From JACRPH01 sp041665465 (GTDB taxonomy: Archaea > Nanobdellota > Nanobdellia > Woesearchaeales > GW2011-AR9), in the NCBI GenBank assembly GCA_041665465.1, contig JBAYIU010000001.1, forward strand, positions 930,001 to 994,000: 64,000 nt of DNA. The letters are read 5' to 3'. The notes below the pieces were generated by a model, which worked only from the letters and a program-made list of their open reading frames with translations, was not told the DNA's origin and did not search any database. The position numbers were made by a program, and so were the translations under genes. Below, piece by piece: positions 50,149 through 59,015 of this stretch; position 1 is the first letter of the stretch; each line of letters starts with the position of its first letter.

Positions 50149-50610
50149 TTAATATCTAAGACATACTCCTTCAAAGAACAAATCTTCTGATCCTTTCGGA
50201 TTAGCGATTAAGATTTCTTGTCTTATCCCCTCTTGGACCACATAAATTGCTCCTAAAACATAATCTTCTAGAAGTTCCTCTTTTCTTTTTCCTTCGTTAT
50301 ACTCTTTTAATAACCCATAGATCTCATAAACCAAATATTCAAAATCAAATAATTTTGGGTCTTCTCCTGAAGGAGCAATCATGCGTTGATATCCTGCTTT
50401 AATCAATGGTTTTAGTTGTGAATCTAATCCTGATTGATAGATTCTTCTCACCGCTTGAAATCCTTCCGGACGTAGTTCTCGATCTTCATCGATTAAGTTT
50501 TGAACACTTAGTTTTCCCATTATTTGCTCATATTGCCGGATACCCCTCTCTCTAGCTTTTGAATAGATTTTATCGTGAAGCTGGGCAAAATGGTTTGGAT
50601 TTTGGTTCAT
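50149..50610 (-). CDS. Hypothetical protein, 153 aa
   Basis: A 153-residue helical protein, start MNQNPNHFAQLHDKIYSKAR. ATG 50610 is chosen over an in-frame GTG 33 nt upstream. Middle part QKAVRR-like basic helix (GFQAVRRIYQSGLDSQLKPL) and a long acidic helix (LVYEIYGLLKEYNEGKRKEE) precede a strand-rich C-terminus with LRY at the end. No motif. It lies 55 nt downstream of the ATP-grasp gene on the same strand, so the two may form an operon. Confidence 0.6.
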   Translation of the reverse strand: MNQNPNHFAQLHDKIYSKARERGIRQYEQIMGKLSVQNLIDEDRELRPEGFQAVRRIYQSGLDSQLKPLIKAGYQRMIAPSGEDPKLFDFEYLVYEIYGLLKEYNEGKRKEELLEDYVLGAIYVVQEGIRQEILIANPKGSEDLFFEGVCLRY

Positions 50611-50665
50611 AAACCCGATTTTTGATACTTGATTAATAAACACATCGCTATTAGAAGATATTCAA

Positions 50666-51667
50666 TTAAGGATCCCTTTGTTTTCTATAATTTAAATCTC
50701 GAATGATTCTTCCCATAAGTTTTTTGTGAGAATAGTCTGCTCTTTCTGCAGCGGCAATAAGTCCGGCATCAGCAGAAATACAGGGGTTAGTATTGACTTC
50801 CAGAATCCAGGGCTGAAGATTCTGGTCTACTCGGAAATCTACTCGAGCATATCCCTTTAATCCAAAAGTGGTCCAGCAACGCTGAGCCAGAATTCTCATC
50901 TTTTCTAACAGTGGAGCATCTTCGGGAGAGAAATCAAAACTTCTTAAGGTATGTTGGTATTCAAAGGTATCTTCTTTCCATTTAGCATCATATCCTAATA
51001 CTTTGACTTTTCCTTCAGGATATCCATAAAAACGAATCTCTGCCGGAGGAAGAACTTCGGGACGAGATCTTCTTCCTGCCAGAAGAGCAAAGTTGAACTC
51101 TCTTCCTTCAATATAAGATTCTAGAAAACAACCTCCTCTCATTTTCTCTCTCTGAGGTAACTGGGAGTAAAGTTGTTCTGGATTGAATACTACTGAAGTT
51201 TCATCTAGTCCGATAGAAGCATGTTCATGAATAGATTTAAAGATGGCTGGAAATTCTATCTCCTTTCTTGCTAAGAGTTCTTCTAAAGTCCACCATTTAG
51301 GGGTTGGAAGGCTATTCTCTCTCATAATTCCCTTACTTTTAAGTTTGTCAGAAGTAGCGATTATGGTTTTAGTAGATGAACCAGTATAAGGGATATTTAG
51401 TCCTTCTAACATCATTGGGGCAAGATAAGCCAAAGTGGCATTGCCATTTATCTCTTCTACCACATTAAAAACAAATTCTGGCCTTATCCTTTTAAGTTCA
51501 TCCATTACTTCTTCATAATCTGTAATGAAAGCAAGAGGAAGGGGAGAATAACCTAATTGCTTTAAAGCAGAAGAAACAGTGGACACTTCTTTAAGCACAT
51601 CTAAATTGTCTGGAGAAGCATCTGAAGAAACTTCACTGTGCAGAATTACTACCTGATTAACATACAT
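50666..51667 (-). CDS. ATP-grasp ligase, D-Ala-D-Ala ligase-like
   Basis: A 333-residue ATP-grasp enzyme. The Ddl-like layout is seen: PEFVFNVVEEINGNATLAYL, GLNIPYTGSSTKTIIATSDK with the substrate/nucleotide loop, PAIFKSIHEHASIGLDE for ATP binding, and ARVDFRVDQNLQPWILEVNT with NPCIS for the metal site. Such enzymes join amino acids or peptides with ATP. Archaea without peptidoglycan do not need D-Ala-D-Ala, so the substrate is open; many Ddl-like ATP-grasp proteins act in other ligations. Located just downstream of RSH on the opposite strand. Confidence 0.82.
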   Translation of the reverse strand: MYVNQVVILHSEVSSDASPDNLDVLKEVSTVSSALKQLGYSPLPLAFITDYEEVMDELKRIRPEFVFNVVEEINGNATLAYLAPMMLEGLNIPYTGSSTKTIIATSDKLKSKGIMRENSLPTPKWWTLEELLARKEIEFPAIFKSIHEHASIGLDETSVVFNPEQLYSQLPQREKMRGGCFLESYIEGREFNFALLAGRRSRPEVLPPAEIRFYGYPEGKVKVLGYDAKWKEDTFEYQHTLRSFDFSPEDAPLLEKMRILAQRCWTTFGLKGYARVDFRVDQNLQPWILEVNTNPCISADAGLIAAAERADYSHKKLMGRIIRDLNYRKQRDP

Positions 51668-51722
51668 CCAATTATAAAGATAGGGTTATAATTTAAACCT
51701 ATTGATAAAAATAATTTAATAA

Positions 51723-52715
51723 TTACTTCATCATCTTTATCAGATCTATCATTCGATTAGAGTATCCCCATTCATTATCGTACCAGCCTACTACTTGCAC
51801 TAATTTTCCATTAGCTTTAGTAAACTCGCTGTCAAAGATGCAAGAATGTGGGTTTCCCACAATATCTGAACTGACTAAGGGTAGCTCACTGTATTCTAAG
51901 ATGCCTTTCATCGGTCCTTGAGCTACTTTCTTGAATATTTGATTAATCTCTTCAACCGTGGTTGACTTACGAACCATTGCATTAATTACAGTGATAGAAC
52001 CGTCAATTACTGGAACACGCAGGGCCATGCCCTCTAAGCGACCTTTTAGTGCAGGAATGGTCAGAGGTACAGCTGTGGCAGCACCACTTCCGTGTGGAAT
52101 GATATTTACTGCTGCAGCACGAGCATTTCTTAAGTTCTTATCCGGTGCATCATGCAATTTCTGAGTAGCGGTATATGCATGAGTGGTGGTGAAAAAAACA
52201 TGTTCAATCTTAAAATGGTCATTTAAAACTTTAACCATGGGAGCAGTACAATTGGAAGTGCAAGAGGCATTGGAAACTATTACATCTTTCTTGGGGTTGT
52301 AATCTTTATCATTTACTCCTTTGATGATGGTTTTTATATCTTTGTCTTTAGCATCAGCGCTGATTAATACTTTATTTGCTCCAGCCTGTAAGTGTTTTCC
52401 AGCAGTGTCTTTGGTTAAGAAAAAGCCAGTACTTTCTACTACTACATCTACTTTAAGTTTTTTCCAAGGAAGAACTGCGGGATCTTTCTCTGCAAACACC
52501 GGGACTTTCTTCTTTCCTACTACGAGAGAATCTTTAGTAAAAGAAACCTCTTGATCGAAGATTCCATGAACTGAATCGTATTTGAGTAAATGAGCTAAGG
52601 TTTTAGTATCGGTTAAATCGTTAATTCCTACGATATTGATGTTTTTCTCTTTACCTGCTAAGCGGAAGATCATTCTTCCAATTCTGCCGAACCCGTTAAT
52701 AGCAACATTAATCAT
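51723..52715 (-). CDS. gap: Glyceraldehyde-3-phosphate dehydrogenase, bacterial type I
   Basis: A 330-residue GAPDH. Rossmann start INGFGRIGRMIFR, catalytic Cys152 in SNASCTSNCTAP, His in HAYTATQ, and the closing WYDNEWGYSNRM. This is the bacterial/eukaryotic type rather than the archaeal type II enzyme, as is common in DPANN genomes, and indicates old transfer. It links triose phosphates to 1,3-bisphosphoglycerate. ATG 52715 is preferred, with AGAGGTG as ribosome site, over a GTG 9 nt upstream. TATA-like TATATATC lies upstream. Confidence 0.96.
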   Translation of the reverse strand: MINVAINGFGRIGRMIFRLAGKEKNINIVGINDLTDTKTLAHLLKYDSVHGIFDQEVSFTKDSLVVGKKKVPVFAEKDPAVLPWKKLKVDVVVESTGFFLTKDTAGKHLQAGANKVLISADAKDKDIKTIIKGVNDKDYNPKKDVIVSNASCTSNCTAPMVKVLNDHFKIEHVFFTTTHAYTATQKLHDAPDKNLRNARAAAVNIIPHGSGAATAVPLTIPALKGRLEGMALRVPVIDGSITVINAMVRKSTTVEEINQIFKKVAQGPMKGILEYSELPLVSSDIVGNPHSCIFDSEFTKANGKLVQVVGWYDNEWGYSNRMIDLIKMMK

Positions 52716-52793
52716 AGTAAACACCTCTTTTTGATAATGGTATATCTTAGGTATAAAGATATATAAGTTTTGCTAAATTGGGGTTTTAAGTTT

Positions 52794-53771
52794 TTATTTC
52801 TTTAACAGATTCTTGAATCCGGGAGTCCATAGATCGGTAATCATCAAGACTGATTCTACTGTTCTGATTACGTAACAGAACTCTTTTTTCAGATTTTCAA
52901 TCAAATTATAATATTCCTGGAAGCTGTCTACCGCAAATTCTAATTCTATCTGCCAGAGATTGCGAATTAAGTACTGAGTTTGAGGAAGATTAGAGACATA
53001 AGTCAACAGTTTTCTTTCATCTTCTTTACTATAACGATCTAAACGCAGAATTACTTTATATAGTTCCTTACCTAAGAGGTTTAAGTTCACCCCTAACCTA
53101 TACTGAATGATTATTCCTTTCTCTTCTAACTTCTTTAATCTGCTTCTTACAATAATGGGAGTAGAAGTAATTCTGCGGGCAATCTCATTAACCGGCAAGC
53201 GTGCTTCATTAACAATTTGAGATAAGATCTGATAATCAACTTCTTCTAACTCTGAATGAGAGACTTCTCCTCCAAATTGAACCGGGGGATGAATCTTATT
53301 GGTAAAGTACATTTTCGGATACTGTTTAACATCAATCAAGATTTCTCCATCTTCTTCAATGATTACTGAACTGAATTTAGAAATAAGTTGATTCTTTAAT
53401 TCATAGAACTGATAATCATTACGGGCAAAGGCGGCAAAGATCAGGTCCCAGCTACCGGAACATTCTCCTATCCAATAAACGGAACCACAAGATTGCAAAT
53501 ATTCAAACAGTTTCTTCTTTACTTCAGGAATGTTTCTCAATCTCAGGTATACTTTAAACAACTTATAACCCATACGATGAGGATTTATCGAGGCATTAAA
53601 GCTGGTGATTAGACCTTTCTGAGTTAACTGAGTGATGCGATATTCTACTGCTTGTCTGGATTTGAGAACGTTCTTGGCTAAAATAGTACTAGGAATACGG
53701 CAATCTTGGTCTAACTCTGCCAGGATTTTCTTGTCAGTCTTGTCTAGTTTAATTTTTGATAAGATTCCCAT
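52794..53771 (-). CDS. Double-length Lrp/AsnC-type regulator
   Basis: A 325-residue protein made of two full Lrp units. The first HTH (about 10-65) reads LDKTDKKILAELDQDCRIP and RQAVEYRITQLTQKGLITSF, and is followed by a RAM-like effector region. The second HTH (about 175-230) reads VDYQILSQIVNEARLPVNEI, then VRSRLKKLEEKGIIIQYRLG and a second RAM-like region. Ordinary Lrp proteins are about 150 residues and dimerise; here the dimer appears fused in one chain. A paralogue is at 55466. It lies 70 nt downstream of gap and may regulate metabolism nearby. Confidence 0.82.
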   Translation of the reverse strand: MGILSKIKLDKTDKKILAELDQDCRIPSTILAKNVLKSRQAVEYRITQLTQKGLITSFNASINPHRMGYKLFKVYLRLRNIPEVKKKLFEYLQSCGSVYWIGECSGSWDLIFAAFARNDYQFYELKNQLISKFSSVIIEEDGEILIDVKQYPKMYFTNKIHPPVQFGGEVSHSELEEVDYQILSQIVNEARLPVNEIARRITSTPIIVRSRLKKLEEKGIIIQYRLGVNLNLLGKELYKVILRLDRYSKEDERKLLTYVSNLPQTQYLIRNLWQIELEFAVDSFQEYYNLIENLKKEFCYVIRTVESVLMITDLWTPGFKNLLKK

Positions 53772-53905
53772 AAATTAAGCATAAGTTATCTTTAATATAT
53801 AAATATTATCCTTTATGCTCACTTTTCTGGGGGAAGTTTGAAATATGTCTCTGTCATTACTATCTCATAACAAAAAAGTTAGAAAACAAAAATGAGGGAT
53901 GAAAA

Positions 53906-54457
53906 ATGGCAAGAGATTTAGGAAGTGAAGGATTAGAGTTGAAGATTGGTGGGATGTGTGAAAAACATGAACTTGAAAAGGACGATATTGAGGGAAAGTT
54001 TGTTGTGGCAAAGAAAGAAGATGGTTTTTACTTCTTCTTTGAACCAAAATTAATGGCTCATGCAGACTTAGCTCAAGAATATGGTTTAACTGCCACCTAT
54101 CTTGGTGAAGCTGCTGCTCCTTGGGAAGGTATTGTCGGTGGAGGAGATGTTTATGTATGTGGTGGAAGGTTGTTTGTAGGTAGAAAATCAGGAAGTTATG
54201 GAAGCATTCCTCTAGAAATGGCTAAGGAGTATGCCTTGAAGGTGAAGGAATATCTTTTCGGAAAAGAGGTAGAAATAACGACCGTTGAAGTTCAAGTAAC
54301 TTCTGATCTAAAACCTATTTGGAAAGAATATCTTGGTGAAGGATACTTTAAACTCATTGAAGGAGAAGAACAGAAAATGAAAGAACTTGAAGAGGAGATG
54401 GAAAGAATTAGAAGTGGGGAGAGCAGAGGACTTCTTTACGAAGAGATCTTAAAATAA
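53906..54457 (+). CDS. Hypothetical protein, 183 aa
   Basis: A 183-residue protein with an alpha/beta first half (SEGLELKIGGMCEKHELEKD, GFYFFFEPKLMAHADLAQEYG) containing a Gly-rich loop (EGIVGGGDVYVCGG) and a helical, charged C-terminal tail (about 148-183, KMKELEEEMERIRSGESRG) suited to dimer or partner contact. GAGGGATG is a ribosome-site candidate. Conserved-looking but without a family I can name. Divergent from the double Lrp gene. Confidence 0.65.
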   Translation: MARDLGSEGLELKIGGMCEKHELEKDDIEGKFVVAKKEDGFYFFFEPKLMAHADLAQEYGLTATYLGEAAAPWEGIVGGGDVYVCGGRLFVGRKSGSYGSIPLEMAKEYALKVKEYLFGKEVEITTVEVQVTSDLKPIWKEYLGEGYFKLIEGEEQKMKELEEEMERIRSGESRGLLYEEILK

Positions 54458-54512
54458 TTTTTCTTTTTTCTTTTTAGTTACCCTAAATTATATAAAGCGA
54501 ATATCTATTTTA

Positions 54513-55469
54513 ATGGATATGTCAAAATTAGAACACATCCCTACTTCAGAAGAGATCGAATGGAAGCCTGCTTTTATCGAGAGATATTCTAAATTAACAG
54601 ACTGGGAAGTGTTCAAGACCTATTCCTTATCCTTTCTAAGAAGAAGCATTCGTATCAACACTTTGATGGGTAGCGTAGAAGAGACTAAGAAAGATATCGA
54701 AGCTAAAGGGTGGAAACTTAATCCTATTCCTTGGTGTAAAGAGGGTTTTTGGATCGAACATGCAGATCGAAGAGATGTAGGAAATTTATTGGAACATCAT
54801 CTGGGCAAGATTTACGTCCAAGAAGCTGCTTCGATGATTCCTCCCTTAGTTCTAAACCCACAACCAGGAGATATTATTTTAGATATGTGTGCTGCTCCCG
54901 GTTCTAAAACTACTCAGATGGGAGCGATGATGCAAAATAAAGGATTGATTGTTGCTAATGATAATAAAGGAGTTAGAATGCAATCTCTAGGAATTAATAT
55001 TCAAAGAAGTTGCTTAACTAATGTATTAATCTCTTTAATGACCGGTAAACGGTTCTATCAATTTCAGTTTGACAAGATTTTATTAGATGCTCCTTGTTCT
55101 GGCACGGGAACGATTAGAAAGAGTTTGAAAACTATCCGCATCTGGAATCCTTTGACTATCACTAAGATATCTCGTGATCAGAAAGAGTTGATCAAAAGAG
55201 CTTTTGAGAATCTTAAAGAAGGTGGAGAGATGGTCTATTCCACTTGCAGTTTAGAACCGGAAGAAGATGAAGGAGTGGTAAGTTATCTGTTAAAGGAATT
55301 TTCTAATGCCGAGATTATTCCGGTTAAGTTGCCAGGATTAAAGTTAGCTAAACCAGTAATGGAGTTTGATGGAGTAAAATATGATCCTAGAGTGAAGCAT
55401 TGTTTAAGAATCTGGCCTCAGGATAATGATACGGAAGGTTTCTTTGTCGCCAAAATCAAGAAGAATTAA
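54513..55469 (+). CDS. RNA m5C methyltransferase (NSUN/Trm4-like)
   Basis: A 318-residue SAM-dependent cytosine-5 methyltransferase of the RsmB/NSUN type. Seen: an N-terminal region (LSFLRRSIRINTLM), YVQEAASMIPPLVLNPQPGD, the SAM site DMCAAPGSKTTQ, and the two catalytic Cys in LDAPCSGTGT and VYSTCSLEPEEDE. It probably methylates tRNA or rRNA. There is no N-terminal PUA domain, unlike NSUN6. Starts are possible at 54513 or 54519, and AATTATATAAAG lies about 25-30 nt upstream. Its stop overlaps the convergent Lrp gene by 4 nt. Confidence 0.92.
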   Translation: MDMSKLEHIPTSEEIEWKPAFIERYSKLTDWEVFKTYSLSFLRRSIRINTLMGSVEETKKDIEAKGWKLNPIPWCKEGFWIEHADRRDVGNLLEHHLGKIYVQEAASMIPPLVLNPQPGDIILDMCAAPGSKTTQMGAMMQNKGLIVANDNKGVRMQSLGINIQRSCLTNVLISLMTGKRFYQFQFDKILLDAPCSGTGTIRKSLKTIRIWNPLTITKISRDQKELIKRAFENLKEGGEMVYSTCSLEPEEDEGVVSYLLKEFSNAEIIPVKLPGLKLAKPVMEFDGVKYDPRVKHCLRIWPQDNDTEGFFVAKIKKN

Positions 55470-56434
55470 AGCAGCTGCGTTAAATCTAGTTCTCCTTTTG
55501 GTTCTTCATAAATCATCAAGATTTCATAGCTTCGAATTATTTCTGACATGTCCTCTTTCATCTTTTTGAGCAATTGGTTGATTTTCTCATAACTTTCCAC
55601 ATCCATCTCTAATTCTAACATCCAAGGTCCGATTTTTCTTTCGTAATGGAAAACATTACCTAATTGTCGACAATATTCTTTTAATCTGGCGTCTTTATCT
55701 TTGTTCATCTCTTTGACATAAAGAATAACTTTATAGAAACTATAACCCATCTTGCTTACATCTAAATGTGGCCTGAATTTGGTGATTACTTGTTTCTTAA
55801 TTAAGTCTTTGATCCGATAAGAAACTATTCTTTGGGATAACTTTAATTTACGAGCCAATTCTACGGAACTAATCCTAGCATTAGTGGAGAGTTCCCTAAG
55901 AACATTCTTATCCGTCTCATCTAAATTGGAGGGGATTACTTCTTTGGACCAAGTTACTCCTGTTGATGGCTTATTTAAGAAATAACCACGAGAGAAAATT
56001 TCTACTTCCACATGGGCTGCCAAGCTTTGATTTAAGATGTACTTTCCAAATTTAGAATTAAACTCCGTAACGGTATTATAAAACCCCTTTACATCTTTTA
56101 CTCCAATACTGTAGATTAAGTTCCATTTTCCGGTAGTTTTGGCTGTCCACCAAACTTTCTTATTCTTTTGCAAGTAATCGATAACTTCTTTCTCTTTTTC
56201 TGAAGTTAGGTCTTGAAATTCTAAATAAACATTCCAAATCATTAAACCCAGCTTACCGGCATCTAACAAAGTCACAAAATTTTTGATAATTCTGCGCTCT
56301 TGCATTCTCTTAATCCTAAATTCAATGACGTTACGGTTATGTCTCAGTTTCTTGGCTAAGAGGGTTAACGGTTGCCTAGCATCAATTTCTAGTTCGTAAA
56401 GAATCTTCCGATCCAATAAATCTAATTTATACAT
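55466..56434 (-). CDS. Double-length Lrp/AsnC-type regulator (paralogue)
   Basis: A 322-residue paralogue of the protein at 52794. The first HTH is LDLLDRKILYELEIDARQPL with RNVIEFRIKRMQERRIIKNF; the second is NLDETDKNVLRELSTNARIS with SQRIVSYRIKDLIKKQVITK, each followed by a RAM-like part. Both units look intact. TATATTAATCG-type sequence lies in the spacer upstream. The two paralogues differ strongly, so the duplication of the fused form is old. Targets unknown. Confidence 0.82.
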   Translation of the reverse strand: MYKLDLLDRKILYELEIDARQPLTLLAKKLRHNRNVIEFRIKRMQERRIIKNFVTLLDAGKLGLMIWNVYLEFQDLTSEKEKEVIDYLQKNKKVWWTAKTTGKWNLIYSIGVKDVKGFYNTVTEFNSKFGKYILNQSLAAHVEVEIFSRGYFLNKPSTGVTWSKEVIPSNLDETDKNVLRELSTNARISSVELARKLKLSQRIVSYRIKDLIKKQVITKFRPHLDVSKMGYSFYKVILYVKEMNKDKDARLKEYCRQLGNVFHYERKIGPWMLELEMDVESYEKINQLLKKMKEDMSEIIRSYEILMIYEEPKGELDLTQLL

Positions 56435-56567
56435 AAATATTGTAATAATCTGCTTATTTTATAAATATTTTGTTATTAATTACGATATATTAATCGATTA
56501 TCTTATATATCTGTTTAATGTTAAGAAGGTTAATTTGTGGTTTCTAGGATGTTTGGAGATGATTAAA

Positions 56568-57338
56568 ATGAATCGATACAATCAATTAGTGCACGCCTTT
56601 GGTAAGGCTCTTGAACTAGGGACAGAAATAATTACCTTATCTGAGATTCCAGCAACCTTTAAAGAAGTACATAAAGCAAGAGTTGACCATTTCTCTAATC
56701 CCGGTATAGCTGCAACATTTGAATTAAATGATCTTAATGATCACAAAATTTATCCCGTATTTAATCTAAGTAAAATCGGTCACACCCCCTATTTTCCTCG
56801 CGGAGAAAGTATGGATTTATTTGAATCAACTAATGGAATGGTTATTAATGTTGGTGGAGTCTGGTCGTTAGATCTTTCTTTATGCAGTTCAAGTAATCAA
56901 ATTTTAGAAGATTGTTATCCACACCACTCCAAAGACGATTATGGTCAGAAAGATTGGCCAGATTTACGAGCTAGAATTAGGCTACAACGACTGACTTGTT
57001 TTGAACCGGAAGAAGCTAGAGATTCTACTGCAGATTCTGGCTTAATTGAGAACATACTTAAGAGATCAGAGGAAGAAGGAATTTATGGAGATACTTTTAG
57101 ATATAGATATAATCTCCAACGAAGAGGAATACTTTTAGAAGCAGTCCTACCCGAAAAAACCAGTTCTGCTGAAATTCGAAGGTATGCTGATTTCTTTAAG
57201 TGGGCTGATGGAGAGATCTTAAATTATCTAAAAGATAAAGCTCCTCAGGATTTGTCTATTCTTAAAAAACATGTCCGATCGAGACATTCCCGAAATCTTA
57301 AAGAAATCGAAAGAATGAGAATAGAGGGTTTATTGTAA
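56568..57338 (+). CDS. Hypothetical protein, 256 aa
   Basis: A 256-residue protein, start MNRYNQLVHAFGKALELGTE. ATG 56568 is chosen because GGAG of GGAGATG lies 9 nt before it. It has an alpha/beta mixed pattern, with a segment ESTNGMVINVGGVWSLDLSL, His-rich DCYPHHSKDD and a helical C-terminal quarter (EIRRYADFFKWADGEILNYL). No catalytic motif recognised. It belongs to the same stylistic group of lone 120-270-residue orphans. Confidence 0.6.
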   Translation: MNRYNQLVHAFGKALELGTEIITLSEIPATFKEVHKARVDHFSNPGIAATFELNDLNDHKIYPVFNLSKIGHTPYFPRGESMDLFESTNGMVINVGGVWSLDLSLCSSSNQILEDCYPHHSKDDYGQKDWPDLRARIRLQRLTCFEPEEARDSTADSGLIENILKRSEEEGIYGDTFRYRYNLQRRGILLEAVLPEKTSSAEIRRYADFFKWADGEILNYLKDKAPQDLSILKKHVRSRHSRNLKEIERMRIEGLL

Positions 57339-57343
57339 TTGAT

Positions 57344-57937
57344 TTATATTTTTTCTATTATTTCCTTCAAATCTTCTTCTTTTTCAAAATCTAACTTCTC
57401 TCTATCTATAATAATCAATCGATCTCCAAACTTCTTCTTAGTAAAGATTCTCTCATACTCTTTAGCTAGGAATAAATTTTTCTTAACTATTTCTTCGTTT
57501 TCAAAAGAACGATCTCTTTTCTTCATCTGTTTTACTATTTTATCTTCAGAAGCTTTTAACATAATAATCTTATCCGGCAATTGAAGATTCTTTTTGTTTT
57601 CTTCAAGGATTTTCATTGCTTCTTTTCTTTCTGTATCCTCTCGGACAAATTCTAAATAACATTCGTCAATCATCCAGAAAGTATCTAAAATAACAGTTTT
57701 ACCTGTTTCTTTTAACTTCTGTGCTTCTTTCATTTCTTTAATTAGTTTATTCGTAAACCAGATAAATAACTTTAAATCACAGTAATAATCCCCTAACTTA
57801 TCTAACACTTCTTTAGGGAAATCTTCTACTTCTCCTTCTAAAAATAACTGGGCATTCAATCTCGGAGCTAGTTTTCTGGCTAAAAATGATTTACCGCTTC
57901 CTGGAGCTCCGATAATCGTTATAATCTTTCCTAGCAT
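57344..57937 (-). CDS. Deoxynucleoside kinase-like P-loop kinase
   Basis: A 197-residue P-loop kinase. Walker A is IIGAPGSGKSFLARKLA (8-24). The middle DDYYCD-like segment (LGDYYCDLKLFIWFTNKLIK) and TVILDTFWMIDECYLEFV resemble the deoxynucleoside kinase family, where the Glu/Asp-Arg pair binds substrate; RDRSFENEEI looks like the lid. It would phosphorylate nucleosides in salvage, a sensible function for a small-genome archaeon. It directly precedes the YrdC-type gene in transcription order. Confidence 0.78.
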   Translation of the reverse strand: MLGKIITIIGAPGSGKSFLARKLAPRLNAQLFLEGEVEDFPKEVLDKLGDYYCDLKLFIWFTNKLIKEMKEAQKLKETGKTVILDTFWMIDECYLEFVREDTERKEAMKILEENKKNLQLPDKIIMLKASEDKIVKQMKKRDRSFENEEIVKKNLFLAKEYERIFTKKKFGDRLIIIDREKLDFEKEEDLKEIIEKI

Positions 57938-57968
57938 AAGAACTTAAAATTAATCTTAATAAATAAAC

Positions 57969-58535
57969 TTATCTCTCTTTAATTGATCCAGAGACTAAAT
58001 CTATGATCTTAGAAGGGTTACTGATCTTCTCTCCTTCATAAATCGCAAATTCGGTACTTAATTGTACCGATGAATCCAGATTTTCTAATTTTGTCATGGC
58101 TTTCTTACCACAAGGATTAGCAGAAGTAGTAACTAAAGGAAAATTTAATACTTTTATGGCTTGAGAAAGCCAATGTTCAGGCATACGCACTCCGATAGTA
58201 TCTTTACCCAGATTCACTCCTTTAGCTATCGCTTTTTTATTCTTTAATTTAAGAACTAATGTGTAAGGGCCGGGAAGTTTTTCTAACCATGCTTCTGCTT
58301 TCTTATCTACTATACAATTCTCTTTGATCCATTCTACCGAAGGGGCCCATACTGAGAAAGGGATCTCTTCATTCTGTTTAATCTCTCTTATTTTCTTAAC
58401 TGCTTTATCATCTAAAGCATTACATCCTAATCCGTAAATGGTATCGGTGGGATGAATAAATAATGTTCCTCGTTCAATTTTCTGGGCAATTTCCTCAAAG
58501 CGTAATTGTAATTCTGATTTGGTTAATATCTCCAT
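57969..58535 (-). CDS. Sua5/YciO/YrdC-family protein
   Basis: A 188-residue YrdC-fold protein: FIHPTDTIYGLGCNALDDKA, KIREIKQNEEIPFSVWAPS, GPYTLVLKLKNKKAIAKG, DTIGVRMPEHW and PLVTTSANPCGKKAMT. Related enzymes make threonylcarbamoyl-AMP for tRNA t6A37. The usual K-R-x-x-x-P motif is partly altered (IREIKQNEEIPFS). It has a GCATATAAACC TATA element about 25 nt upstream. Encodes only the YrdC domain, so it is TsaC-like rather than full Sua5. Confidence 0.9.
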   Translation of the reverse strand: MEILTKSELQLRFEEIAQKIERGTLFIHPTDTIYGLGCNALDDKAVKKIREIKQNEEIPFSVWAPSVEWIKENCIVDKKAEAWLEKLPGPYTLVLKLKNKKAIAKGVNLGKDTIGVRMPEHWLSQAIKVLNFPLVTTSANPCGKKAMTKLENLDSSVQLSTEFAIYEGEKISNPSKIIDLVSGSIKER

Positions 58536-58639
58536 AAACCGAAAAGGGAAGGATGCGGTTTATATGCTTTACGCATATACAGTAAATTGAACCGCCTTTG
58601 CACCCCCTTCCTTCCCTTTAACCGGAGGGTAGAGATGGT

Positions 58640-58774
58640 TTAATAGGCTTGGCACTGTTCCAAATAGTGTTCAGTTAAACTCTGTCTGAGGTCAGCGATG
58701 GAAATATAATATCGGTCGTAAGATAACATCTCATACTTCTTCAACAAATGGTTTATTCTGTTTTTAAATCTCAT
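58640..58774 (-). CDS. 44-residue microprotein
   Basis: A 44-residue frame starting MRFKNRINHLLKKYEML and ending HYLEQCQAY. It begins in an ATGA overlap with the upstream 41-residue gene, a typical sign of translational coupling. Basic first half, helical and Tyr-rich middle (SYDRYYISIADLRQSL). No family recognised. Its reading frame, overlap and shared unusual promoter make it credible despite its size. Confidence 0.55.
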   Translation of the reverse strand: MRFKNRINHLLKKYEMLSYDRYYISIADLRQSLTEHYLEQCQAY

Positions 58775-58896
58775 CTTATCCAACCCCCGCTTAGTTGATA
58801 GTCAAAGGTGCTTTCTTTGCTTAAGGTACGCGTAGTCAGCGACTGTACTTGTTGCTGGAACAAGTTTCGTATCGTTTCGGTAGACAAATCAACCAT
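58771..58896 (-). CDS. 41-residue microprotein
   Basis: A 41-residue frame, MVDLSTETIRNLFQQQVQSL and on to LSGGWIR. A GAGGAGGT ribosome site lies 7-8 nt upstream of ATG 58896, and a TATATAAAGG TATA box about 45-50 nt upstream. The 36-bp block shared with the recombinase promoter sits right behind that TATA box. First gene of a two-microprotein operon. Its helical, Gln/Thr-rich composition would suit a small DNA- or protein-binding factor, but no motif is visible. Confidence 0.6.
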   Translation of the reverse strand: MVDLSTETIRNLFQQQVQSLTTRTLSKESTFDYQLSGGWIR

Positions 58897-58947
58897 GTGG
58901 GGATACCTCCTCTTTTTTATGAAATGTAAGGGGGAAAGGTCCTTTAT

Positions 58948-58983
58948 ATAGTCTAGCCGGGGTTGTCCAGTGCGGGAGTGGCT
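58948..58983 (-). promoter_or_regulatory. 36-bp promoter-proximal block shared with 8762-8797
   Basis: Identical over 36 bp to 8762-8797 when read on the minus strand, and placed so that it runs straight into TATATAAAGG of the microprotein operon. Position and orientation relative to TATA are the same at both loci. Confidence 0.75.
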
Positions 58984-59015
58984 TATAAATGAGCCAGATT
59001 TTATCGTCGCTAAAG

